From assembly GCF_947496995.1 (NCBI RefSeq), contig NZ_CANMFD010000001.1, forward strand, positions 178,692 to 242,691: a DNA stretch of 64,000 nucleotides, read 5' to 3'. This DNA is from an uncultured Roseibium sp. (lineage in GTDB: Bacteria; Pseudomonadota; Alphaproteobacteria; Rhizobiales; Stappiaceae). Under the pieces are notes generated by a model that ran no database searches, was not told the origin of the DNA, and saw only the letters and a list, made by a program, of their open reading frames with translations. The position numbers were made by a program, and so were the translations under genes. Positions 32,184 through 41,023 of this stretch are shown piece by piece (positions within the stretch are counted from its first letter, which is position 1; the number at the start of each line of letters is the position of its first letter).

Positions 32184-32580
32184 ACTGTTTCCCGGGGTTC
32201 AGGTTCTGTCGAACCGAGTGTCGCGCCTCGCCTGCCCATAAGCAATCCCTTCATTCCGAACCTGTTTGCCGGGCCCATGTTTGGCCGGTCTCGCGTTTGG
32301 TCGGTCTCGCGAGGGCATTGATGCAAGGCTGCAAATCCAGACCGCTCGTCCGGAAGAGGCAGCCTGCCGGAGGTTCCGTTCCCACTGTCACCAAAGATCC
32401 GGAGAGTGGGCCTTATTGTTATTACTAACAATATATAATCCAAAGTAGTTGATAGGACAGGGGTGTCAGGTCGGGTTTATTTTACATTTAACGTATTTAA
32501 CTCTGCAGAAATTATTCTATGGTTCTATCAAATATGGATATTCTGTCCTGAACACAGAATGTGATTGTGGAAGGCGTATT
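32184..32580. other. Gap between divergent BCCT and GGDEF-EAL genes
   Basis: About 400 bases with no gene I can support. The part from 32410 to 32560 is AT-rich and likely holds the promoter of the GGDEF-EAL gene, but no clear -10/-35 pair or palindrome is visible. A reading frame runs through from 32449 but lacks a ribosome site and hydrophobic start. Confidence 0.4.
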
Positions 32581-34842
32581 TTGTCTGAAAAAGCAGACAT
32601 ACTTAACTTGACGCATGGGGAAGATGAGCGGGCTCGGGCAGAGCAAAAGCATCCGAAGCCTGCGATCCTGGGCATACCATCCGGCTACATCATCTTCCTG
32701 ATGTTCTGCGCGGTGATTTTCTCTTTCGGAGCTGTCCTGTTCAAGGTCCTGGTGGCGGAAAGAGAAGCGGCGGCCCGGGAAATCAAATCGGTTTCGCGCG
32801 TTTTTGAAACCCACAAGCACAATCTCCTCAGGGAAATGGAGCGCTATGCCGCTTCGAACGCCGCCTACGAGAACGTCGAGACCCATCCTTCGATAGACTG
32901 GATCGAATCCCGCTTCGGGGTCGATATGGCGCTGGATTTCAAGCATGCCTACACGGCGGTTCTGGACAAGAACGGTGACGTCACGTTCGCCATTGATTTC
33001 CACGGGACAACATATCCGGACGTGTACACCCGCCAGATCAACCAGCAGCTCGAGACCACGTTGTCCGCGATCCGGGACAAATACCGGCAGGCTCTTGTGC
33101 GGCCTGGCGGTCAGGTCCGCTTTACAGGTCAGCTGAGCGACATTTCAGGCGTTGACATCGTCGAAATCGACGGCAGACCCAACATTGCCGCCGCCTTTGC
33201 GATCGTGCCGGATCCGGGCGGGATCGACATGAGGTTCGCTTCGCCGAACATTCTGCTCACCATCTTTGAGATCGACGCAGTTCATCTCAGCGACCTGCTG
33301 GCCAGCCTGTCCCTGGACAACCTGAAATTCGTCACCGAAGTGCCGGAAGACATGATCTCGGTGCCGCTTGCCAACAACGCGGGCACGGTTCTTGGTTACC
33401 TTGCCTGGTATCCCATGAGCCGGGCGTCCTCGATTATCGTGTCCTCGATCCCGATCCTGCTGATTTCGCTCGGGATCATACTGACCATCGCGCTGCTCAC
33501 GATGCGCCAGAATGCGCATGCCCGGCGGAGCCTTGCCAGGCGGGAACAGGAAGCACGGCATACGGCAAATCACGATTCCATGACCGGGTTCGCGTCCAGA
33601 AGCTATTTTCATTCACTGGCCACGAAATGGCTCATGGTGCGCGGGGCGTTACGCAATCGCGCCTCGGTGATTTATCTCGATCTCGATAATCTGAAGCAGG
33701 TCAACGATATTCACGGTCACGCCGCGGGTGACCAGTTGATTATCGAACAGGCGCGCCGTATCCAGCAGGTGCTGGGTTCGAACGGACTGATCGGCCGGAT
33801 CGGTGGGGACGAATTCGTCATTCTGACCGAAAGGTGGGGAGCCGCGAGGCCGCAGCAGTCGGAGATCGAAGAACTGTTCCGGGTCCTGAGTTTGCCGGTC
33901 GCCTTTGAAGACAGGCAGATCGAGACCTCATGCAGCGCAGGCATCGCACGGTTTCCGGAACATGGACGCAAGTTGCCCGAACTGATCCGCGCGGCGGACA
34001 TCGCTCTCCATCGCTGCAAGCAGGAACAGAAGAATTCCTTCCGGTATTACGATGACCGCATGGACGAACAGTTGCGCGAGCAGCGCGAGCTGCGGATCGA
34101 TCTTGTTTCCGCAATTCGGGAAAACGAGCTTGAGCTTTTCTATCAGCCGATCGTCACGGCCAAGACCGGAGACACTGTCTTTTACGAAGCCCTGATCAGG
34201 TGGCGTCATCCCAAGCGCGGGCTGATTTCTCCCGCCGTCTTCCTGCCTGTTGCCCGCAACGCGGACATGATGTCGGAAATCGGCGCCTGGGTGCTTGAGC
34301 GCGCCCTCGGTGATGCGCGCGGCTGGGACACCGCCGGGGTGTCCATAAATGTCTGCACCAGCCAGATCCGCAAGCACGGCCTTGCCGAACAGGTCGCAGA
34401 CCTGCTGGTGGAAAACGAATTTTCCGCAGACCGGCTGATACTGGAAATCACCGAAGACCTGCTCATGGAAGAAAGCGCCGAAACGCTTCAAACGATCCAG
34501 GCGCTGCGCGATCTCGGGATCGGCCTGGCGATTGACGATTTCGGAACCGGATATTCAAGTCTGAGCTATCTGCACAAATTCCGGTTCGACAAGATGAAGA
34601 TCGACCGCAGTTTCGTCTCCCGCATCGGTCAGGAAGACGAAGCCGACACGTTGATCCGCTCCATGCTCGGGCTTGCAAGGGCCATGGGCATGCAGACCGT
34701 CGGCGAGGGGGTTGAAACCACCGCGCAGAAGCAATTTCTTGTCGATGCCGGCTGCGAATATCTGCAGGGCTATCTGTTCGGAAAGCCCGCGCCCCTGAGT
34801 GAACTGGACCTTCCGGACGTCCGCAAAAGCGCCTCTGCCTGA
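32581..34842 (+). CDS. Membrane c-di-GMP enzyme: CHASE4-like sensor-GGDEF-EAL
   Basis: Signalling protein of 753 residues with a TTG start supported by GGAAGG six bases upstream. A membrane segment (SGYIIFLMFCAVIFSFGAVL) precedes a periplasmic sensor, where RYAASNAAYENVE and TAVLDKNGDVTFAIDFHG resemble CHASE4. A second segment (SIIVSSIPILLISLGIILTI) is followed by GGDEF (intact, 408-412) and EAL (intact, 536-538). The phosphodiesterase residues in INVCTSQI, LEITEDLL, IDDFGTGYSS and TVGEGVET are kept. It is the second dual-domain enzyme in the window and stands alone, convergent with preA. Confidence 0.9.
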   Translation: MSEKADILNLTHGEDERARAEQKHPKPAILGIPSGYIIFLMFCAVIFSFGAVLFKVLVAEREAAAREIKSVSRVFETHKHNLLREMERYAASNAAYENVETHPSIDWIESRFGVDMALDFKHAYTAVLDKNGDVTFAIDFHGTTYPDVYTRQINQQLETTLSAIRDKYRQALVRPGGQVRFTGQLSDISGVDIVEIDGRPNIAAAFAIVPDPGGIDMRFASPNILLTIFEIDAVHLSDLLASLSLDNLKFVTEVPEDMISVPLANNAGTVLGYLAWYPMSRASSIIVSSIPILLISLGIILTIALLTMRQNAHARRSLARREQEARHTANHDSMTGFASRSYFHSLATKWLMVRGALRNRASVIYLDLDNLKQVNDIHGHAAGDQLIIEQARRIQQVLGSNGLIGRIGGDEFVILTERWGAARPQQSEIEELFRVLSLPVAFEDRQIETSCSAGIARFPEHGRKLPELIRAADIALHRCKQEQKNSFRYYDDRMDEQLREQRELRIDLVSAIRENELELFYQPIVTAKTGDTVFYEALIRWRHPKRGLISPAVFLPVARNADMMSEIGAWVLERALGDARGWDTAGVSINVCTSQIRKHGLAEQVADLLVENEFSADRLILEITEDLLMEESAETLQTIQALRDLGIGLAIDDFGTGYSSLSYLHKFRFDKMKIDRSFVSRIGQEDEADTLIRSMLGLARAMGMQTVGEGVETTAQKQFLVDAGCEYLQGYLFGKPAPLSELDLPDVRKSASA

Positions 34843-34858
34843 AGAGTGGTGACAGAAA

Positions 34859-34890
34859 AGCCGCGGACAGATCCCGGTCCGTCTGCGGCT
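34859..34890 (-). terminator. Terminator of preTA
   Basis: A 13-base-pair stem with two non-canonical pairs (AGCCGCAGACGGA against TCTGTCCGCGGCT, six-base loop) is followed on the minus strand by TTTTC. It lies 21 bases after the preA stop and between convergent genes, so it may also halt transcripts from the GGDEF-EAL gene. Confidence 0.75.
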
Positions 34891-34910
34891 CCTGTTGCGT
34901 ATAGCCGGTG

Positions 34911-36224
34911 TTATTCGGCAGCTTCCTTGACGGCCATCGGGTTGTTCGGATGGGTCGTCCAGTTGGCGTAGTCTTTCTCGACCGTCCGCTTGGTGCGCGG
35001 GTCGACGCTGCCGGCGGCCATCGGCTCCAGGGTGATGCAGTTCTCCACCGGGCAGACATTGACGCAGAGATTGCAGCCGACGCATTCCTCGTCGATCACC
35101 TCGAACTTGCGTGCGCCATCGACCATGCTGGTGATCGCCTGGTGGGACGTGTCCTCACAGGCGATGTGGCAACGGCCGCACTGGATGCACAGATCCTGAT
35201 CGATCACCGCCTTGGCGACGTAATTGAGGTTGAGATACTGCCAGTCGGTCACATTGGGCACGGCAGAGCCGACGAACTGGTCGACGGATGTGTAGCCCTT
35301 CTCGTCCATCCAGTCGCTGAGGCCTTCGATCATGTCTTCGACGACCTTGAAGCCGTAGGTCATGGCCGCGGTGCAGACTTGCACCGTGCCCGAGCCGAGC
35401 GCCATGAACTCGGCCGCGTCGCGCCACGTGGTGACGCCGCCGATACCTGAGATCGGCAGGCCATGAGTGGCCGGATCACGTGCGATCTCGGCGACCATGT
35501 TGAGCGCGATGGGCTTGACGGCAGGACCGCAATAGCCGCCATGCGCCCCCTTGCCGTCAACCGTGGGCGACGGTGACATCATGTCGAGATCGACAGCCGT
35601 GATCGAATTGATGGTGTTGATCAGCGACACCGCGTCCGCGCCGCCGGCAAGGGCGGCCTGTGCAGGCTTGCGCACATCGGTGATGTTCGGGGTCAGTTTG
35701 ACGATGCAGGGCATGCGCGAGTGCTTTTTCACCCAGCGCGTAACCATCTCGATATATTCGGGAACCTGTCCGACGGCGGAGCCCATGCCGCGCTCGCTCA
35801 TGCCGTGAGGACAGCCGAAATTGAGCTCGACCCCGTCCGCGCCGGTGTCCTCCACCTTGCGGAGAATGTCGATCCAGCTCTGCTCTTCGCAGGGGACCAT
35901 CAGCGAGACGATGAGCGCCCGGTCCGGCCAGTCCCGCTTGACCTGTTTGATCTCGCGCAGGTTGACTTCCAGAGGCCGGTCGGTGATCAGCTCGATGTTG
36001 TTGAGGCCGATCAACTGCCGGTCCTTGCCGTGGATGGCGCCATAGCGTGGTCCGTTGACATTGACGACGGGCGGGTCCTCGCCCAGTGTTTTCCAGACAA
36101 CGCCGCCCCAGCCGGCCTTGAAGGCCCTGACGACGTTGTATTCCTTGTCGGTTGGCGGCGCGGAGGCCAGCCAGAACGGGTTCGGCGATTTGATGCCGAT
36201 AAACTCTGTTCTCAAATCAGCCAT
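34911..36224 (-). CDS. preA: NAD-dependent dihydropyrimidine dehydrogenase subunit PreA
   Basis: FMN-containing subunit of 437 residues that reduces uracil and thymine to the dihydro forms, the first step of reductive pyrimidine catabolism. The dihydroorotate-dehydrogenase-like barrel has VELNFGCPHGMSERGMG with the family active-site cysteine, and IVKLTPNITDVRKPA. The C-terminus carries two [4Fe-4S] motifs, CIQCGRCHIAC and CVGCNLCVNVCPVENC. GGGAG lies before the ATG. It follows preT by 34 bases, and electrons pass from PreT. Confidence 0.95.
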   Translation of the reverse strand: MADLRTEFIGIKSPNPFWLASAPPTDKEYNVVRAFKAGWGGVVWKTLGEDPPVVNVNGPRYGAIHGKDRQLIGLNNIELITDRPLEVNLREIKQVKRDWPDRALIVSLMVPCEEQSWIDILRKVEDTGADGVELNFGCPHGMSERGMGSAVGQVPEYIEMVTRWVKKHSRMPCIVKLTPNITDVRKPAQAALAGGADAVSLINTINSITAVDLDMMSPSPTVDGKGAHGGYCGPAVKPIALNMVAEIARDPATHGLPISGIGGVTTWRDAAEFMALGSGTVQVCTAAMTYGFKVVEDMIEGLSDWMDEKGYTSVDQFVGSAVPNVTDWQYLNLNYVAKAVIDQDLCIQCGRCHIACEDTSHQAITSMVDGARKFEVIDEECVGCNLCVNVCPVENCITLEPMAAGSVDPRTKRTVEKDYANWTTHPNNPMAVKEAAE

Positions 36225-36258
36225 GTCGGCTCTCCCTCAAATCCGTGACGCCGGCGCC

Positions 36259-37605
36259 TCAGGCGCTCAGGGCGGCGTTGATGCTTTCGGCGGCAATCTT
36301 TCCGTCCTCGACAGCGGCGACCGTCAGGTCCTCGCCTCCAAGCACGCAATCGCCGCCGGCCCAGACATCGGCAAGGCTCGTCTTGCGGTCCGCGTCGACC
36401 ACGATACGGCCCTTCTCGAGCGACAGGGCACCGCCCAGATCCGTTTGCACCAGCGTCTGGCCGACCGCCTTGAACACCATGTCCGCAGGCAGGGTGACGG
36501 TCTCGCCGGTACCGGCAAGGGAGCCATTGTGCTCCCGGGTCCGCTCCAGCTCAATGGCGGTAACCGTGCCGTTCTGTGCGACAAGCGCCTTCGGCTGCAT
36601 CCAGGTCATGATCCGCACACCGCTGGTCTGCGCCAGGTGCTGCTCATAATCGGAGGCATTCATCCGGTCCTGGCCGCGCCGATAGGCGATGGTGACATCC
36701 TCTGCCCCGAGCAGCTTGGTCTGAACGGCGATGTCGACTGCGGTCATGCCGCCGCCGATCACCACGATGCGGCGACCCACCGGAAGGGTGGAAAGATCGT
36801 CCGCCTGGCGCAGGTCGGCGATATAGTCGACCGCATCCAGGGAGCCGCTCTTGTCTTCGCCCTCGATCCCGAGCGCGTTGACGCTGCCAAGGCCGATGCC
36901 GAGAAAGACCGCGTCAAAACCTGCCCGCAGTTCGGCCAGATCCAGATTGGTGCCAAGACGCTTCCCGGTTATCAGCTCGATACCGCCGATAGACAGGATG
37001 AAATCCGCTTCACGGGCGGCGAAACCGTCAACCGATTTGTAGGAAGCGATGCCGAATTCGTTGAGGCCGCCGGCTTTTTCCCTGGCGTCGTACAACGTCA
37101 CGTCGTGGCCGTGCACCGCGAGGCGGTGAGCACAGGCAAGACCGGCCGGACCAGCTCCGACCACGGCGACCTTCCGGCCGGTCGGTGCGCCGCGGGTGAA
37201 GGGCGTCGTATCGTTCTCGGCCATGTAGTGGTCGGTGGCGTAACGTTGCAGCTGGCCGATCTTCACCGGCTTGCCTTCCGCGATCTCGCGAACACACACT
37301 TCTTCGCACAGGGTCTCGGTCGGACAGACACGGGCACACATGCCGCCGAGGATATTCTGCTCGAAGATGGTCTTCGCCGATCCGGTGGGGTTGCCCGTTG
37401 AAATCTGGCGGATGAATTGCGGAATGTCGATACTGGTCGGGCAGGCCTGCATGCACGGCGCATCGTAGCAGAAGTAGCAGCGGTCGGCTTCCACCAGGGC
37501 TTCATGCGGGTCCAGCAGTGGATGCAGGTCGCTGAAATTCTCTGCGTACGCGTCGTCGGACAAACGCCCGGCGGCAATATCCGGACCGGCTGTGGTCTGG
37601 GTCAT
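36259..37605 (-). CDS. preT: NAD-dependent dihydropyrimidine dehydrogenase subunit PreT
   Basis: Flavin subunit of 448 residues, related to the glutamate synthase small subunit. The N-terminal iron-sulfur region includes CYFCYDAPCMQACPTSIDIP and MCARVCPTETLCEEVC. The FAD motif is VVGAGPAGLACAHRL and the NAD(P) motif is VVIGGGMTAVDIAVQ. It oxidises NADH and feeds PreA. The ATG at 37605 is preferred because GGAG precedes it. A start nine codons upstream has no ribosome site. A RutR-like box lies about 85 bases upstream. Confidence 0.94.
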   Translation of the reverse strand: MTQTTAGPDIAAGRLSDDAYAENFSDLHPLLDPHEALVEADRCYFCYDAPCMQACPTSIDIPQFIRQISTGNPTGSAKTIFEQNILGGMCARVCPTETLCEEVCVREIAEGKPVKIGQLQRYATDHYMAENDTTPFTRGAPTGRKVAVVGAGPAGLACAHRLAVHGHDVTLYDAREKAGGLNEFGIASYKSVDGFAAREADFILSIGGIELITGKRLGTNLDLAELRAGFDAVFLGIGLGSVNALGIEGEDKSGSLDAVDYIADLRQADDLSTLPVGRRIVVIGGGMTAVDIAVQTKLLGAEDVTIAYRRGQDRMNASDYEQHLAQTSGVRIMTWMQPKALVAQNGTVTAIELERTREHNGSLAGTGETVTLPADMVFKAVGQTLVQTDLGGALSLEKGRIVVDADRKTSLADVWAGGDCVLGGEDLTVAAVEDGKIAAESINAALSA

Positions 37606-37913
37606 GGAGATCTCCGGAAGGTTGGCGATCATTTTCGGATGGCTTCCTTCATTTGGCGAGGAAGCTCGAAATCCATTGGAAGAAAATTTGAACAGTTAGT
37701 CAAATTTTTTTTGGAATGATTATAAAGTTGAGGAAAAAATTCAGAAATAAAGTTGCTTGAAAAACAGAAAGTTAGTTCCAAAAAAGCGATATGATTAAAA
37801 TGACGCCATGGTGCAAAATGGTGCCGTGGAGGGCCTGTGCCGCGCTCGAATGGGTTCTGCGGTGTCTTGCGCGGGTTGGACAAAAGGCGTCTGAAGCCGC
37901 CGCGCAAAGAAGC
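37606..37913. other. AT-rich gap between preT and the FG-GAP/UnbV gene
   Basis: No gene seen. The part next to preT (about 37680-37800) is strongly AT-rich and contains the preT promoter and RutR-like box. The rest, up to the end of the convergently placed upstream operon, shows no further signal that I can support, including no clear terminator for the gene ending at 37914. Confidence 0.5.
37688..37724 (-). promoter_or_regulatory. preT promoter -10 with RutR-like operator
   Basis: On the minus strand a perfect TATAAT (37724-37719) lies about 115 bases before the preT ATG, although its -35 is poor. TTGAACAGTTAGTCAA (37688-37703, plus-strand reading) follows at about +9 to +24. It matches 14 of the 16 positions of the E. 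coli RutR box, counting the two free central bases. The placement suits repression in the absence of pyrimidines. Confidence 0.6.
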
Positions 37914-39587
37914 TTATTCCGGATACCAGAGCCGGGCTTTTTCAGCGCCGCGATCGATGATCACATGGCCGTTGGCGAACACCCGGTAGGCGTGGCTCCA
38001 GTCTCCGTCCGGCCATTTGATGCGCACATTGGCGCGCTCGGCGACGCCAAGGCCAAAATGGACGAAGCCCGATTGGCCGGATGCGTGACCTGCGCCGATC
38101 TGGACGTCTTTCACCATCGAGCGCGTTCCTGTCCGGACGCTGATCTTTGCCCCGACCGCACGGCGGTTGGGCTTGCCCGGCTGGCGGATATCGACGGCCA
38201 GCCAGTTGCCGAGCGGTTTCGGATGTTCCGCTGTGCCCTGGCCGAGGTTGCGGAACAGGCTGGCAGGAGCGCCCCTGTTGACCACGACAATGTCCAGCAG
38301 CCCGTCGGCGTTGAAGTCCGCAAGGCCCGCGCCGCGGCCACGGCGGTCGAGGCCTATTCCGGCCTCGCTGCCGGCTTCTGTAAACCTGCCGTCCCATTGG
38401 CCCAGCAGCAGGTTGTCCGGATCGTAGGCGGCAAAATCCGGCATGGCTTCCACATTGCCCTTGGCAATGTAGAGGTCCCACAGGCCGTCATTGTTGACGT
38501 CCTGGAATTCGGAGTGCCAGCCGGTGGAAGGCTTCAGGTCCTCGCCTGCATAGGGCCGGTGGGCGGTGACCCTGAGATCGAAGGCAATGTCCTGATAGAC
38601 AGGGACCGTCTCGTCGGAATCTTCGGCCAGCTTCTGCAGTTTTGTGTCTCCCATGCTGGTCAGCGCGTATTCCGGGAAGCCGTCGACATCGAGGTCGATG
38701 GAGGCAATGCCCATGCCCCAGATCTTCAGATGCTGCCAGCCGTCGGCCTTGCGGTAGGGGCGCGGCGGACGGCCCGGAGGCACCGCCCAGAGCTGTTCCT
38801 CGCCACCGCGGTAATACTGCCGGTCGTTGGAAATCCGAAGGGCCGGTTCGCCGGAGCGGTTCCAGTCGGTGAACAGCATCGACAGGCTGCAGTAACCGGG
38901 CGAAAGACGGGTGGCCTCGGAATAGCTGACATCGCCATCCCCGGTCGTCTCTGGCCGGAACAGAAAATTGTCGTGGCAGGTGCCCCAGGGCGAGCCGGGA
39001 GCCGAACGGTCGACATAGTTTCCGAATGCCAGCGTCGGAAATTCCAGGTCCGGTTCGAAGGTCGCGGAAAAGGCGGTCGTCCATTCCCGCCCGCCGTCAA
39101 AGGCAAGCGCGCGGTTGGTCACGTCGAAGCGGCAGGAACCCTTGCCCTCAAGAAGAAGGTTTTCGCCAAGCCGCAGCAGGACGAGATCCAGCACGTCGTC
39201 ATTGTTGAAATCGAGCGGGTAGGCACCGAGAACGTTGGCCGATTGCCTATCGCTCAACCCGGTGTCCACGGGCTCGAATTTCAGCGGTCCCGCCGTCGGG
39301 CTGGCATTGCGGAAGAGTTGCGCCGGGTTTTTCCCGCCGGCCAGAAAAAGATCCGGCCGCCGGTCGCCGTCGCAGTCGAAAATGGCGGTGCCACCCCCGA
39401 CAAAAAATTCCCACGCCCCGTCGTAAATGTGGTTGATCCCCGCCGATTGCGCCTCTTCGGCGAAGACCGGCACTGGAGCGAGTGAGCTCTGCCCGGAGGT
39501 GTTGCCGGAAATGTTGTCGGCAAATGCGGGGCAGGCGGAGGCGGTTACCGCCAGCAAGGTCAGGGCAAGGAAACCGGCCTGTCTCAT
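37914..39587 (-). CDS. Secreted FG-GAP/VCBS repeat protein with ASPIC/UnbV C-terminus (CRTAC1-like)
   Basis: Exported protein of 557 residues with signal peptide MRQAGFLALTLLAVTASACPAFA. Several calcium-binding-type FG-GAP/VCBS repeats follow: AIFDCDGDRRPDLFLAGG, LDFNNDDVLDLVLL, DVNNDGLWDLYIAKG and DFNADGLLDIVVVNRG, forming a predicted propeller. The C-terminus has the UnbV/ASPIC pattern (GAKISVRTGTRSMVKDVQIG). The start overlaps the stop of the di-haem oxidoreductase gene by four bases. Its function is unknown. It is likely a periplasmic or outer-surface partner of that enzyme. Confidence 0.88.
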   Translation of the reverse strand: MRQAGFLALTLLAVTASACPAFADNISGNTSGQSSLAPVPVFAEEAQSAGINHIYDGAWEFFVGGGTAIFDCDGDRRPDLFLAGGKNPAQLFRNASPTAGPLKFEPVDTGLSDRQSANVLGAYPLDFNNDDVLDLVLLRLGENLLLEGKGSCRFDVTNRALAFDGGREWTTAFSATFEPDLEFPTLAFGNYVDRSAPGSPWGTCHDNFLFRPETTGDGDVSYSEATRLSPGYCSLSMLFTDWNRSGEPALRISNDRQYYRGGEEQLWAVPPGRPPRPYRKADGWQHLKIWGMGIASIDLDVDGFPEYALTSMGDTKLQKLAEDSDETVPVYQDIAFDLRVTAHRPYAGEDLKPSTGWHSEFQDVNNDGLWDLYIAKGNVEAMPDFAAYDPDNLLLGQWDGRFTEAGSEAGIGLDRRGRGAGLADFNADGLLDIVVVNRGAPASLFRNLGQGTAEHPKPLGNWLAVDIRQPGKPNRRAVGAKISVRTGTRSMVKDVQIGAGHASGQSGFVHFGLGVAERANVRIKWPDGDWSHAYRVFANGHVIIDRGAEKARLWYPE

Positions 39588-41023
39588 TCGGCAATCTCCA
39601 GGCTGCGCAGGAAAGCGATGACCGACTGGCGGTCCTGCTCTTCCAGGTCGGAATAGGCCTTGCGGCTCGCGGTCGCTTCACCGCCATGGGCAAGGATTAC
39701 TTCGTTGAGGGTCGTCAGGTCTCCCCGGTGTCCGTAGGGGGCGGTGCTTCCGATGCCCCAAAGTTCGGCGGTCATGAAGACGTCCCGGGCGACGAACCTC
39801 TGGGCCAGCAATTCGTTGCCGAACGTGTCGTTGGCGGCATCGGCAATCTTGTGGCGTTTCAGATCGCCGAACAGGGGAACCAGGACCCGTCCCTGATCGT
39901 CGCGCGGCAGCGCCTTGACCCAGTCCAGCGTGCCAAGGTCGAGGGCGAGAGGACTGACAACATCGCTTTGCCGCAAGGTGCCGGCGGTGTCGTAGGGGCC
40001 GGGATCGTGAAAAACCAGGCTCTCCAGCGGAAGCTCCGGAATATGGCACGCGCTGCAGCCGATCTCGCCGAACAGCGTCTCACCCGCCTGCGCGGCGTCC
40101 TGCCAGATGTCCGGCAAGTCCTGTTTCCGGGTCGGTGCGGGCAGTGTCGCCTGCCAGGCGACCAGCGCCGAAATATGTCCCGGCGTCAGTTCATCCGTGT
40201 GGCCGTCATCGTCAAAATCGTCCGTGCCGGTCCAGGTGCTGCCGAACCTTTCGCGCGCCTGCATGCCGTGATGCGCGTTCATGGCGTTGACGGTGAACTG
40301 GCGCAGGGAGGCGAACACGCCTTTCTGGCTGAAGGGGCGCAGGGTCAGGTCGTCATCGATCCCGTCTAACCCGGAAACATCCAGCGTGCCGTCCGGATCG
40401 GCGGTCAGGGAACCGAAGGAGATCCCCTTGCTCACCAGTTTGGTCTTCGCGGTCTTGCCGTTCGCGCGCGCCTTTGCCAGCACGTCCTGCCGCTGCCGGC
40501 GCAGATCGGCGGTCATTTCCCGGGCGAGCAGTTCGATCAGCCCGGCGCCCTGGATCGCGTTGGTGTTGCGTTCGTTGGAAAATTGAGGGTCGATCGTATC
40601 GAAATCGGCGCTTTCGAAGCCTTCGGAAACGAACACATTCGCGGTGAAGGCGCCCGCCCCGCCCACGACCGGCTCGTTGTGGCAGGAGGCGCAGGCATTG
40701 GCGTCCATCCCGGCGAGCCGCTGAAAGGGCAAATGGGACCGGCGGCGGGCCTTGGTCGGCACGATGGCGCCGGTCGCGTCCGGCCGCCCGGCGCCGTCCA
40801 GTGTGGTGAACCTGGCAGAAAACAACCGCTCCCCAAGTGGCTGAAGAACCGAAATCGGGTCTTCGCCCGAGGCGGCAAGGGCGGTTATGTCCACGTCTTC
40901 GCGAATGGCGCGTTCGCTCCACGGCTGGGGATCCGGGTCGGCGAAGACGGGCGCGGGCACGGCAGTCGCCAGGAAGAGTGCCAGCGCAATCGGGGTTCCT
41001 GCTGGTCTGAAAGTGTGGATCAT
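39584..41023 (-). CDS. Di-haem c-type oxidoreductase (DUF1111, cytochrome c peroxidase-like)
   Basis: Exported protein of 479 residues with signal peptide MIHTFRPAGTPIALALFLAT ending near VFA. Two c-type haem sites are visible: CASCH (residues 111-115) and CSACH (323-327). This matches the family once called thiol oxidoreductase and related to MauG/cytochrome c peroxidase. The ATG at 41023 has GGAGG upstream and overlaps the ROK gene stop (ATGA). A frame continues upstream to 41515 but antisense to nothing useful and inside the ROK gene, so it was not used. The substrate is unknown, and the redox reaction would be periplasmic. Confidence 0.9.
   Translation of the reverse strand: MIHTFRPAGTPIALALFLATAVPAPVFADPDPQPWSERAIREDVDITALAASGEDPISVLQPLGERLFSARFTTLDGAGRPDATGAIVPTKARRRSHLPFQRLAGMDANACASCHNEPVVGGAGAFTANVFVSEGFESADFDTIDPQFSNERNTNAIQGAGLIELLAREMTADLRRQRQDVLAKARANGKTAKTKLVSKGISFGSLTADPDGTLDVSGLDGIDDDLTLRPFSQKGVFASLRQFTVNAMNAHHGMQARERFGSTWTGTDDFDDDGHTDELTPGHISALVAWQATLPAPTRKQDLPDIWQDAAQAGETLFGEIGCSACHIPELPLESLVFHDPGPYDTAGTLRQSDVVSPLALDLGTLDWVKALPRDDQGRVLVPLFGDLKRHKIADAANDTFGNELLAQRFVARDVFMTAELWGIGSTAPYGHRGDLTTLNEVILAHGGEATASRKAYSDLEEQDRQSVIAFLRSLEIAE

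Noticed and set aside
32449..32580. Extended N-terminus for the CHASE4-like GGDEF-EAL protein
   Set aside because: The frame is open to a TTG at 32449, but there is no ribosome site and the AT-rich region codes for an unlikely leader. The TTG at 32581 has GGAAGG at good spacing.
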